Position numbers and translations under genes: made by a program
The notes under the pieces: generated by a model
The model's input: the letters and a program-made list of their open reading frames with translations, nothing else
Told to the model about the DNA's origin: nothing
Database searches by the model: none
Shown: positions 35,501-46,344 of the stretch, piece after piece
How positions within the stretch are numbered: the first letter of the stretch is position 1
Layout of the letters: each line of letters begins with the position of its first letter
NCBI GenBank assembly: GCA_963921425.1
Contig: OY992839.1
Location: 12,999,409 to 13,063,408, forward strand
Direction of reading: 5' to 3'
Source: Dryas octopetala
Taxonomy: Eukaryota > Streptophyta > Magnoliopsida > Rosales > Rosaceae
DNA length: 64,000 bases

Positions 35501-38500
35501 AAGGTTGGACTTATTTTTGCCACAGTAACTGCAACTCGAGCAATTCAGTCAGAGATTACAAAGATTTACATCCTAAGACTCTGCTCATGGATGAGGGCAT
35601 CAACCGTAGAGATTTCAAAAGAAGAGACATGGGTCCCAGTATCAGTTCTTGAAAGGAATAAATCTCCCTATACAATCTCTTTCTTGCCTCTAGCATTCCG
35701 TAATGTCATGACCTTGGGAATGGATCAAATCAAGTTGTAAGTCTCTGAATCATACTCAGGATATACTGAAATCATTGCAAGTGATAGACAAGCTCAAAAT
35801 TTGATAACTTGCCCATGAACTGTTTGTCTGCAGAAGTTCAGAACATTGTTAGCGTCTTATCATTTATCAAAATTCAATACATTTTTCTCATAGTAGGAGT
35901 CTCTATATATAAGGTTTACTGAAAGGAGGGAGAATCTTGTGGAGCTTATGATTACTGGTCAGGATTCTTGACTGTGGAATCCATAGCTCAGCAAAATAAT
36001 TAAATAAGGATACATATTAATAGACTTTGGTAGAAATCTTCCAAAAGATGGAAAGCAAGTATCTTAGCTATCACTTTTGTCTTTTACAGGCATGGATAGA
36101 CATATTAGCTGCTGCACTTGAAATAAAAGCGTATTTTCAAAATCATGGTTTGCTTTCCAATTAGCTTTCTTTAATATTTTTTTTAAAAATTTATCTGTAA
36201 GGACAGTGTGAATGACGTTTGTATGTTAGGACCCCATTGCTGATCAAGAATATTTTTAGTAACTAATTTTATTCGAATTATATTTATTTGATTCATAGAT
36301 TTCTCCTGTGTATTTGTCCTTTTTCCCAATTTACTATATTTATATGAATGAAGCCATTGAAATTTAAAATGCAATCAAAATGTTAATTAACTATTTTTTT
36401 TGCAAGGTAGGGGTGCAATTTAGGGTTTTCAATCACAAACTCAGCTTGGATATTAAATTAGTAAGATGGCATGACTGTGTAACCTGTTTTGTAAACAGGT
36501 TGAATTTGATTTCAATGATCCTAGGAATTAGGTGCATCATTGACCCAAAACAGCGAGTTTCCATCCATGGAGGAAGTTTAATTTATTATGTTTACTATTT
36601 TGTTTAAAACTTTGATGATGAAATACGCCAACTGTCTTTTTAATTAAACTTCACCTTTTAATTGTTCTTAGTGAAAGTAGTTTTAACTTCTAAGCATATT
36701 AATGCAATGTAGAAGAGTTATTTATTAAATCAAACTGAAATGAGTTGGGATCATTGTCTATGTAAATGCCTCATCAGCCCTCTTGCTTTGTTATTATTTA
36801 TTTATTTATTTTGGATACGTGGTTTGTTGTGAGGAAAGCAGAGTATTTGTAGGAAGAAGTGAAATAGAGTTATTACAAGGAAGGAAGAGTGTGTGCAAAT
36901 ATGGGAATCATCTTTCTCTAATATCACAGATTGAAGCCACTTAGGTAGTTAGCCCTATTAATAATTGTGGCAGATGGGTTGACCAGATTTTGATACAACC
37001 ATGATTGTGGGGAATCGGAAATCTTCTAATTTTGTGTTTGATTTGGTTTGAGTTGTTTTTTTCTATTTGTGCTGGAAATCATGCTGAAAGCTTCTTTTTT
37101 AGGGTTGACCAGATTTTGATACAACCATGATTGAGGGGAATCGGAAATCTTCTAATTTTGTGTTTGATTTGGTTTGAGTTGTTTTTTTCTATTTGTGCTG
37201 GAAATCATGCTGAATTCTTTTTTACCGTTGGATATTCATCATCTACTATTATTGTTTTTTTTTTTTTTTAATTATTATTATTTTTTTTGTTGTTATTTTT
37301 CAGGATGATTAAGTCTTTAAGAAGTGAGGCAACGAAGTCAGAGGATATGTTTGTGCAATTCCAAGAAACCCAAGAATCTGTCAGACTTGCATTTTTAAAC
37401 TGTATTCTGGATTTTGCAGGTATGAATTATGATGCATGAGTAGCCAATTCAATTCATGTTGGTGAGTATTCATTATGCCCGGTTATGATGCTTCCATCCT
37501 GTGCACATTGATCAGGTCATCTGGAGCGTATTGGGAGTGAGCTTGCCCAAAACAAATCAAGCAAAGGAAGTTCGTATGTACAAAATGGATATTCTCATAA
37601 CCTAGAAGAAAAGCTAATGTCCAATCTCCCAGGAAGTGTTGTCGCTCCGCATCAACAGTTGTTAATAGTCTTGAGTAATATTGGCTATTGCAAAGAAGAA
37701 CTTTCTTATGAGTTGTACAACAATTACAAATCTATCTGGCTACAGTCTAGGTATGTGGTCCACTATTTTTCCCTTTTTCATTGTAGATACCTGATATTTG
37801 AAATGCTGATTGCAACCCACTAAAGCTGGAATCCAAGAACTAGAAAGTCATATTGGTTACTTTCTTCCAGGCTCAAGTGGCCCAAGTCAATTTATTAGTT
37901 AGTTGGTTGGGTTAAGATTGTGATGGTGATTTGCATTTGAGCAACATTTGGTTGTATGATGTTATTCTTCTGTTTAAAGAGTCATTTGTTTAAATCTATT
38001 AGTTCCCATGGTCCTGGCCCTACCTATGATGGGAACACTAATAGGGAGGTGGTGGTGCATTTACCTTCAAGTAAATGGACCAATTGGTGATACTCCTAAG
38101 CCGACTGATGCATTGCCTCATCCTAAATTATTGATGTGTGAAAATTTTTTTGCACTTGTATGATCCATCTGCTGATGCCTAATCACTCTGCTGTCTTCTC
38201 TATTTCTTTTACAGGGAAAGAGAGGAAGAGGATAGTGACATTCAAGACCTGGTGATGTCTTTTTCTGGGCTTGAGGAGAATGTCCTTGAACAATATACTT
38301 TTGCCAAGGTATAGTTGAACACCCCAACACACACACACACACAAAGTAGTGCATGACTCTTCTGTGATCGCTACTTTATTACTTCTCTTTTTCTTTTTGA
38401 TTTTTTTTTTCTTAGTGTTTATCCTTTTGTGTTCTCACCTTGGCATTTGCTACATTTATTACCTTCTTGGCTTGGAAAATATAGTCAAGTTTTTCATTTT

Positions 38501-41037
38501 GAGAAAGAAGAAAATATTATTGATGTAAATTGCTTCTCTCAATAGGAGGCCAAGGCACCAAGCACATCTATTATATTAACGTGAATGACAAAAATACCCT
38601 TTAAGGTAAAACAGTAAAAACACTAATTATAAAGCTAAAGACACGTGTGTTTCCAACGCTACCTCGCAAGCTGGAGGAATGTCAACCAAACCTGGCTTGG
38701 CTATAGAACCAGAACTAAGGACAGTCCCAACAGGTTTTGTGAACATTTCAGCTGTTTGGTCTGATTATGGAAGAAAATGCGAGAAAACATCAGGAAACCA
38801 ATAAATATATTTTTGGTTTTAACCCTATGACATAAAAGGAATAGGAAAGGACCATATTGAACTGTTTTAAATTTAAAATGGATCAATCGGCCCAGAGTAT
38901 GAATATATTTTAAGTATCAACAAATTCCTAGACAAAGGCTGCAACAGTAGAACCAGATTGAACCATTCTCTCGAATAAAGTGACTATCAACCTGGATGTG
39001 CTTGGGTTCAGATCATTAGGTTTTCTCATTTTTCTCTCCCATAAAAATAGATGGATTTGGTGGGTCCCTTTTCACCTGCATTAAGTATATCGATTTTCTG
39101 GTTACCATGCATTTCCAAGGAGAAAAACAAGGGCTGACCTTTTTATTCTCAGAATTATTTGTTAACAAAAATTCTAGTTGATATGGGTTCAAGTTATGAC
39201 ATACTTTCTATCATCTCCTGTGAAACTATGGTTATTACTTAAACCGCTCTGTTTTTATCTCAGGCAAATTTGATCAGAACCGCTGCCTCGAACTATTTGT
39301 TGGATTCTGGTGTTCAATGGGGAGCAGCACCTGCTGTAAAAGTGAGAAACTAATGAATTTGGCATTTTTGTAGTTGTATTTTCTTTCCCAGTCAAAAATT
39401 TATCTAGAATGTGGTACTGTCTCCTAAGGAGTCATTTTATATGACTGTATCTTGCAGGGTGTGCGTGATGCTGCAGTAGAGTTACTGCACACTTTGGTAG
39501 CTGTACATGCAGAGGTACTTGGTGCAAGCTTAGTGTTTATATTTATGCTAACATCATTCTTAAAGCCATATTACCATGATATCATGGTAAGTTTTTTTTT
39601 TCCGATGAAAAATTGAAATGAAAATGATATCATGGTAAGTTGTCTGCTTGAATGAGCATGTACATATTATGTTTCTTTCCTTTTTGTTTCTGTTTTTTTA
39701 TTAATTGGTTATGCATATATACAATATCATCTTCATGGCTCTAACTTTTGGTTCAATAATACTTAAAGAATGCAATTTCCTCCTAGCAGGTTTTTTCTGG
39801 TGCTAAGCCCCTATTGGACAAGACACTTGGAATTCTTGTGGAAGGTCTAATTGATACTTTTATTAGCCTGTTCCATGAAAACAAAACGAAAGAGTTTAGG
39901 TCACTTGATGCAAATGGTTTCTGTCAGCTAATGCTTGAGGTAAAAGATCATGTTCCATCCTTGAAAGTAGAAATTGTGTATCAAGTTGATGATTTAGAAG
40001 TTACAGATGGCTGTGGTGGTGAACGATAATAAATGATTGTTACTTCATATTCCTTGGGGTTCTCGATCAAAGGCGTGCTGTGAAATAGCAAGTTTTGTTC
40101 TGAATGCAACCAATTTGACAAGATCTTAATAGTTAACACCACCTATCTACCCTCCCTTCCAAACAAAACAAAAATGATATAAAAGAAAGCTAGGGTGATG
40201 ATAAATAGAGAGTAAGCTTTCATGGGATTTCTCGTTGAAAGTGAATGTGTCATTACATCATAAATGATGCTATAAATATAGTTACTGAGTTCCTAAGACA
40301 TTTTCTCTGTGTATGTACTGCAGCTTGAGTACTTCGAGACCATTTTGAACCCATATTTTACACCTGATGCAAGGGAGTCTCTCAAGTCTTTACAAGGGTT
40401 GCTTCTGGATAAAGCCACTGAGAGTGTGACTGAAAATGTGGAGAATCCAGGGCATAACCGACGAGCAACGCGTGGAAGTGAAGATGCAATTGCAGATGAT
40501 AGACAGCAAGGGACAACTGTCTCACCAGATGACCTGATTGTAAGAACCTTAGTCCTCCAGTGATTTCTTTTCTTACAGTGTCTAAATTCTAACAGTACTT
40601 TGAATAAGTTAACTAGTTATTCAAAGTAATGTGTGCATATGTGTATGCATAATAAGGCCAGAATAATCGGTTCTCCTGTACATGTGTATGCTTATGTAGT
40701 GTGCAATATGGATGGTTATCAATGGTTCTCCTGTATGTTTTTCGTTATAAGTTGTATGCTTTTTGTTTTGCTCTTATATACGCTAACTCAATTAATTTGT
40801 TCAATGCTTCAGGCACTGGCCCAGCAGTATAGCTCTGAGTTACTTCAAGCAGAGCTTGAGAGGACTCACATCAACACAGCATGCTTTGTGGAGTCAATTC
40901 CATTAGACTCAGCACCCGAATCAGCTAAACTCGCTTATGCTTCTTCGTTTAGGGGATCACTAGATTCTCCCAGCAAAAAGTACAGAGCCACACATGGAAC
41001 AGGATCCCCAAGCTATTCCCGGAATAGGCGTCGATGA
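23514..41037 (+). CDS. SEC5: Exocyst complex component SEC5
   Basis: The exocyst tethers secretory vesicles to the plasma membrane before fusion; SEC5 is one of eight subunits. Twenty-one exons were assigned: 23514-23924, 24064-24221, 24306-24394, 26173-26367, 27419-27546, 27893-28051, 28871-28975, 31979-32053, 32809-32946, 33045-33236, 33737-33880, 35322-35448, 35526-35736, 37304-37419, 37516-37750, 38215-38308, 39264-39341, 39458-39514, 39790-39939, 40324-40539, 40813-41037. All have GT-AG borders and consistent phases, giving 3303 nt (1100 residues) without a stop, near the size of Arabidopsis SEC5. Diagnostic stretches are FPRGMECIDPLGLG, FDAKLFLSRIHQDT, QLVKDNFDCFVSCKTTID, RFRTLFNLP and GEYDLAVREYKKAKS. 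The N-terminus is acidic with a Gly-rich segment. Introns 3, 4, 7, 13 and 16 each exceed 900 bp, and several carry transposon remnants. The gene appears functional. Confidence 0.95.
24680..25440 (+). pseudogene. LINE fragment with zf-RVT domain in SEC5 intron 3
   Basis: Adjacent frames read as the 3' end of a plant LINE ORF2. One has a segment NEVEELSLLLVLLESVRL, the next a Cys/His region CPHWCAMCKRQRESTDHSF, then a tail VFWVIWMEGNRRIFKDYR. This order is typical of the zinc-binding reverse-transcriptase-associated domain. Stops and frame changes, including one after KAPPKV, show it is dead. It lies in the sense orientation inside intron 3 and does not disturb the flanking splice sites. Confidence 0.82.
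29970..31347 (+). repeat. Dispersed repeat in SEC5 intron 7 (copy 1)
   Basis: This stretch is matched in reverse complement by 58657-59360, which lacks the part corresponding to about 30025-30440. Shared words include TCTGGGATTAACATAAGTATT (a close match), GTACAAGTATATGCTCAGAG and CACCCCACCTG with TCTCCTTTAAGATGG. No protein-coding frame of note. It also contains a (TA)n run near 30908-30925. Its class is unknown; it may be the 3' part of a non-LTR element. Confidence 0.7.
31470..31726 (+). mobile_element. Miniature LTR-like element in SEC5 intron 7
   Basis: Two direct copies of about 70 bp begin TGTTAGAAT(A/G)TAAAATAA at 31470 and 31656. The second is preceded by GTGAGGGGGAG, a polypurine tract. 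Both copies share TTTGGGAAT downstream. The arrangement suits a degraded TRIM-type element, but no primer-binding site or target duplication could be assigned. Confidence 0.5.
32164..32676. mobile_element. Fold-back MITE in SEC5 intron 8
   Basis: The left end (TAGGCTTAATAGCC, CCCCTCAACTATGACC, GGTGTCAAATTGCCCC) is repeated in inverted orientation at the right end over roughly 150 bp, around an AT-rich centre. There is no coding capacity. Such long-TIR fold-back elements are common in plant introns. Confidence 0.8.
36976..37227 (+). repeat. 126-bp tandem duplication in SEC5 intron 13
   Basis: Two almost identical copies begin GGGTTGACCAGATTTTGATA at 36976 and 37102; few base differences are seen. 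The duplication is confined to the intron. Confidence 0.9.
38640..39015 (-). pseudogene. Copia RNase H remnant in SEC5 intron 16
   Basis: The minus strand encodes fragments of a Copia C-terminus: KHIQVDSHFIREN near 39000-38960, and AEMFTKPVGTVLS followed by KPGLVDIPPACEVA near 38760-38670. They are interrupted by stops and shifts. The remnant lies antisense to SEC5. Confidence 0.7.
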
Positions 41038-41750
41038 AGTTGTCAATGGCTTAAGGTTTTCGACTTTTTGAATCTTACCTTGTATGTGCTAGTGTTGTAC
41101 TTTAGTTAGTTTATCGACAGAAATCCATATTCTTTCTATTGTTTAAGCTCTCTGTGAGCTTGTTTCCGTTTTTTTTTTTTTTTTCTTTTAATCTCCTTCG
41201 TTGTATTTTGACAGTCATGTACAACATTGTATATTTTTGCCATTGAGTTATGCCAGTATGCCTCTTTTGGTGTCTTATTTCCGAGTACATCCAACATTTT
41301 TATAACCAACAAAATGTTGTGACTTAAAGTCACTTCATATAATATTAAGGCTTAATTATGCTAGTGTCCCTTCAACCATGATCAGTGTCTCACTTTAGTC
41401 TTTACACCTTATTAATGTCTCAATACTCCCTAAAATTACTGTCTCAACTAATCCATTTCCGTTAATTATGTTTTTTTTTTTTGGGTCAATATTAATTGTG
41501 TCTAATGGTCCGCTAACCTGTTGATGTGGTGTGACATGGTCAATTATTTGTGGGAATTCGGTTTCGGGGCATCTGGTAATTAAATAAGAAAAAACGAAAT
41601 TGTGCGTATATATCCACTCAATGAATCGCAACCAAGTCCATAAACAGCTGGACTTTTATTCCTTTACTACATAATAACCAACAATAAATGGACACAGATA
41701 GTAACCAACAATAAGTAAGTACACACATTCAACTATATTTGAATGTCCTG

Positions 41751-41784
<34 letters not shown>

Positions 41785-41820
41785 AAGAGACAGTTGGTAG
41801 CTAGGTTGCATATATTAATT
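41038..41820. other. Spacer between SEC5 and GASA gene
   Basis: Includes the inferred 3' UTRs of the two convergent genes, a poly(T) tract near 41170, a MITE-like AT-rich part near 41345-41560, and the (CA)n run listed separately. No gene. Confidence 0.6.
41753..41782. repeat. (CA)n microsatellite
   Basis: About 15 uninterrupted CA units just beyond the stop codon of the GASA gene, possibly in its 3' UTR. Confidence 0.9.
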
Positions 41821-44033
41821 TCAAGGGCACTTGAGCTTGTTTCCATGTGTTCTGAGGGTTGCATAACATGGGCATACATGCTTATTGCCGTAGGTGCCTG
41901 GTGGAACGCAGTGGCATCTCACGCAACATGAATTGCATGCTCGTTTGCACCTCCTCTTTCTTGATGCCTTTCTGCATCTCCTCGTGCATGCATACTTGCA
42001 ATCTAAATCAACCCACGTTAATATAATATAAGTACGTTGCTTTCTAATTTTACCATCAATCAGTTGAAAACTACCTAATAAGTAATAACACATATCATTA
42101 TTGATTAATTATCATGACCATTAGTTCATTAATTAATATTTTCTAGAGTAATTAATTAACTCTAAAAACCAGAGTTTCATTGTCAAGTCTTCCTTTCTTA
42201 GAGAAGGTCATGAGTTTAAATTTCATAAATGACAGTTGATTAATGAAAAATAAAAAAGGAAAAGTTTTATTAGGCATACGGCATAAAGGAGACTTAAATT
42301 CTTCAAGAAAGAGTAGCAAAGTAACCAATTAATTGTTCAATAACCGAAAAATTTAAAGCTAAGAAATCTCAAATTCATATCTCAAATGAAATGATGTGGT
42401 AGTGAATTATAGGACTACTCTTACTCTTAGTAATAATTCTCATAGGACTCACGTACATTTTATTGACAAGAATGACACATATACATGCACTCATAAATTA
42501 CTAACCCTTGGCATGCGCTCCCACACACTTGCTTCTTATTTTATGTGATTTGTTCTTCAGGCTCCTTCTGTTGAGGTATACCTCAACTTATTTATGTTGA
42601 GGTATACCCTGTTGGGGCCCACACGAGTCGTTTTGTGTCGATCCGAACCGTTCAATTTTTACATCTCCGTAGATAGATCATCCTTGCAAAAAATTAGCCA
42701 AATCGGAAATCATTTGCCTATTTAACTTTGATCAAATAAATGGACGAACCAAATATTTTCGATGAAACCGTCCATTTGTTTTATCAAAGTTAGATAGGCA
42801 AATGATTTCCGATTTGGCTAATTTTTTGCAATGATGATCTATCAATGAAGATGATCCTTGCGAACGGTTCGGATCGACACAAAACGACTCGTGTGGACCC
42901 CAACAAGGTCATACGTCAACATAAATAAGTTGAGGTATACCTCAACAGAAGGAGCCTGATTTGTTCTTTATTTCTATATATCTTTCATTTTTATCCAATT
43001 AAGTAGTGGGAGAAGTTGTAAATATGGAGTGAGAGTTTGGATGATTATTGAAGATATAAAATTGTGGTTAGTGAGCCTGAATTGAAGATAATGGTAATTT
43101 TTTAAAATTTTAATTTTTGTTCAATTATTTTTAATATTTTACCTTCATCTTATTAAATTATTTTGGGAGGGCATTTTCTGTCATTTTGAAAGTTTCACTA
43201 AACTGATATGTTCTCTTTATATATACTAGCCTCTTGGCACTTGCTCCAAACATGTCAATATATTGACATTATATTGTGTTTTTTTTTTCTTTTTATATTT
43301 TTTTATTGTTTAATAAATTCTCATCACTTTCTCCATGATTTAAGGTAGTGGGGTGTTTTATATTTTTTAAATTTTATTTTAATGGTTGCATTTTACACTA
43401 TACCCTTATTTATTATGTTGTTTTAATGTAATTGTTTTTTTGAATAAAGGGTATTTTCATTTTTGATAAATTGTGTAACACCAAACTCTTCTCCGGGCTT
43501 TATAATAGTAAAAATAGATAGATAGACTTACTGATCTTGGGAAGATGGTGCGCCTTCTTACGAACAGCTACTACTGCACTTCCTTCCTCCGTCTGATCAA
43601 TTCCAAAAGCTGGTAAACAAGAGATGATACATGCACGAGAGCTAATAGATCTTCATGTTCTTAGTACTTAGTTAATTAGTAGCTATAGATTAATGCTTTT
43701 AATTTACATGATCTTGTATATGAATTCTTAATTATTTGGTTTCCAATAGAAAATATAGGCAGAAAATCTTAATATATTGACCAATGTATCTTTAAACAAC
43801 AAAAGGAAGACAGAGAGAGACTCACATTAGTGTTAGAAATTGCAACATGGTCAGTAGTACTGAATGATGAAGCCTCTGCAAAAGCCTGCATGCAAAGAGA
43901 TGGATCAATTAATTGTACGTACGTGCATCAAAAGTACTAGTACACAAATCTTTAATTAATCAATATTAATTTAATGTACCTGCTGAAGGAGAAGGATGGT
44001 GATAACAAAAATGGAGAAGAGCAGGAGCTTCAT
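41821..44033 (-). CDS. GASA/snakin-family secreted cysteine-rich peptide
   Basis: Four exons are inferred: 44033-43980, 43885-43826, 43592-43532 and 42002-41821, totalling 357 nt (118 residues). Residues 1 to about 21 (MKLLLFSIFVITILLLQQAF) are a signal peptide, so the product enters the secretory pathway. A short variable region follows. The C-terminal 60 residues hold the GASA domain with all 12 cysteines (NCKYACTRRC, CNSCCVRCHCVPPGT, CPCY, terminal KCP). The family is gibberellin-regulated in many cases and acts in growth, redox or antimicrobial defence; which applies here cannot be told. The exon 3 acceptor is uncertain: the first AG (43611-43610) would add 17 nt and lead to a stop, while the AG at 43594-43593 keeps the frame. 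Intron 3 (1.5 kb) contains a palindromic transposon. Confidence 0.87.
42560..42956. mobile_element. 397-bp palindromic MITE in GASA intron 3
   Basis: Ends GGCTCCTTCTGTTGAGG and CCTCAACAGAAGGAGCC are perfect inverted repeats, and the pairing continues through most of the element (GTCGTTTTGTGTCGATCCGA on the left arm). It is flanked by a 14-bp direct repeat with one mismatch, TGATTTGTTCTTCA at 42546-42559 and TGATTTGTTCTTTA at 42957-42970. There is no coding capacity. Confidence 0.88.
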
Positions 44034-44116
44034 GTTGTCTACGTGCCTAACTAACGATAAGGTTGATGAAATTTTCTGGATGCAAATTAAGGGATGAAAG
44101 AGGAGGGAGGCTGGTG

Positions 44117-44127
44117 CTGTATATATA
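44117..44127 (-). promoter_or_regulatory. Probable TATA box of GASA gene
   Basis: The minus strand reads CTATATATACAGC about 90 bases upstream of the start codon. Its position would give a leader of roughly 55-60 bases. Confidence 0.6.
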
Positions 44128-44722
44128 GTCATACACATAGGCACACAGCTAGATATTTAATTATAGACTTGCATGTTTTAATTGGGTATTTATTTTTTTC
44201 TTTGTTTTCGATCGATCACGTTAATTTATGATGTTGTAAGATCAATTCACGAGCAATATAAGGACAAGTTCACAGGCGCAGTTGAGTTGATCGAGTGTTT
44301 TGGGACATGTTTGAGTAAAAGACGACCCTCTTTTTGGAGCCTTCCTTAATTTCACTGCTTTTTTTGTTTTTGTTTGTTGCTTTTACTCGTGTATGTTTCT
44401 GTGACTCATGACTTGAGCACAGCTGCTGTTTTGGCAGGAGAGAGAGTCAGAGAGAGAGAGAGAGAGATGGTCCCTCACCCACTTGGGCATATTGTCTCAT
44501 GGCCCTATCTTGGCTTAAAAATAACGAAGCTCTCTCAGCTGTGAGGTGAATTATGGCACCAGCTTATAGCGCAGCACTGCAGCTGATATATCGAACAAAA
44601 AATTTTTTATTTTTTATTTTTTTTTTGGCCACTTGAACAAGAAAAAGTTAAGGATACCATAAAGACATGTGTTATGACAAAAAAAAAAACATGAAGACAT
44701 GTGTTATATACTTATATGCATA
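44128..44722. other. Upstream region of GASA gene, no further gene
   Basis: Contains a (GA)n run near 44448-44466 and AT-rich sequence. No coding frame was recognised. It may include distal promoter elements of the GASA gene. Confidence 0.5.
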
Positions 44723-45039
44723 CACATGTGTAGTCCTTCTCTAGAGAGGACGACTGCAATTTTTTTTTCTACGGATTTTCAGTGCCGAGCGCTCGATAGT
44801 ATATTTTTTTTCTTCCCCGGCTAGAGCGCTCAGCGACCTTATTTTACACCCTAGGAGGATAATAGGTTAACCATGAGAGAAATACCCTCACAAATCGGCG
44901 GAGGAAGCGGTGTCGAGTGTTTGTTGCAACGCTCGATTGTTAAAAATTTTTTGCTACTGAGCGCTCGGCAACGAGAATCCACAAAAAAAAAAAAAAAAAA
45001 GCCGGATATGTCCGCCCTAGAGAAAATCTCTACACATGT
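44723..45039. mobile_element. Small fold-back element with GAGCGCTC motifs
   Basis: ACATGTGTAG at the left pairs with CTACACATGT at the right, and the arms continue with CTCTAGAG, poly(T)/poly(A) and GCCGAGCGCTCGA / TGAGCGCTCGGC. The self-complementary word GAGCGCTC occurs repeatedly. No coding capacity. Confidence 0.75.
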
Positions 45040-45123
45040 ATATCCGTAAAATGCTAGGTTGGCATTCATTTACTGTGGTGTCTGAAAAGAAAATTAAACG
45101 AGCTCAACCTGCAAAAGAAAATA

Positions 45124-45796
45124 AAATTTTGATATAAATTCAATTTAGACATATAATTATATATGTCATTTCAAAGGGGTCCACGAATTTTAAAATATTT
45201 TAAATATACACTCGATTTATTATCTAAATTGAAAAATTGACTTCCATCTATCGATTTGTTGAAAGATCAGTTAAATGTCAGCTTGGCTTTTGTTGACGGG
45301 GATTAATTGGCGACGTGCGCCAACTCAGCATACCTTTCCCGCCAAATGAGCGACACATGTCCACCTGACACGGGCTCACACACCCATCACCTCTTTCCTG
45401 CTCGTCGAACGCTTTCTTGACCATTTAGTCTCCCAAAAACATCACGTTTTCCCTCAAATTTGAATATAAATCTCTCACCTATGTTCGACGAACGAGAAAG
45501 AGATGATAAGTTTATGGGCCCGTGTCAGGGGTTAGATGGACAGGTGTGACTGTGTTGCTCATTTGGCGGGAAAAGTTTGTTGAGATGGCGCCACATCGCC
45601 ACGTCGCCAAGTAATCCCGGTCAGCAAAAGCCGATTTGACAATTAACTGATCTCTCAACGAATCAATGGACGGAAGTTCATTTTTCAATTTAGATAGTAG
45701 ATCGGGTGTATATTTGAAATATTTTAAAGTTCGTGGACCCCGTTGAAATGATATATATAGTTATGTGTCTAAATTGAATTTATGTCTAAAATTTTT
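45124..45796. mobile_element. 673-bp fold-back element
   Basis: The left arm (ATTCAATTTAGACATATAA, GGGGTCCACGAATTT, ATTTGGCGGG complement) is matched in inverted orientation by the right arm almost to the centre near 45440. This makes a near-complete hairpin of about 300 bp per arm. The interior encodes nothing. The class is unassigned because no target duplication was seen. Confidence 0.82.
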
Positions 45797-46344
45797 GTTG
45801 TTGTAGTAATTATAGATAATTATTCAAACACCTTAACTTTTTAAATTACTCAAAAGTATGTATGTGTTTATTTTAAAATGTTAAGGAAGAATCTCACATG
45901 CATCGCGTGTGTCTTAATATCTTTTTAGGTTGATTAAGGCTTACTTGAGTGTGATTATGTATAGTTTAGTTTTTTAAAAGGGATTTATGGATTTAAGAAT
46001 ATATTATCATTTTAAATTTTTCATTGCAAATATTTTTGTGAAATTTCATTGCAAAAGTGCAGATTGATCTCCCCCATGGAAGAGTCTCTCCACCAGACTG
46101 TTGTAGTCCCATGTTTCTTAAGACACGTAAGCAATGGCGGAGCCAACATAGGCCCACAAGGGTCACCTAACCCTTCTCACCGATTTCAATTTTCAAAACT
46201 TCCCTTACTCAAACCATCTTCTGTTTAAGGCTTTGACAATTCAATCTGTTTGGTCTTGGGGATTTGACCATTTAGTATCATTTATTACTTTATTAGCTCG
46301 TTAACCCATTAATCCATTTAAAGTGTTATATATATAATAAAAGT
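45797..46344. other. AT-rich spacer, no gene seen
   Basis: Single-copy sequence. The words GGCGGAGCCA and AGGCCCACAAGG near 46135-46165 resemble a degraded transposon end also glimpsed near 55563. No frame of interest. Confidence 0.5.
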
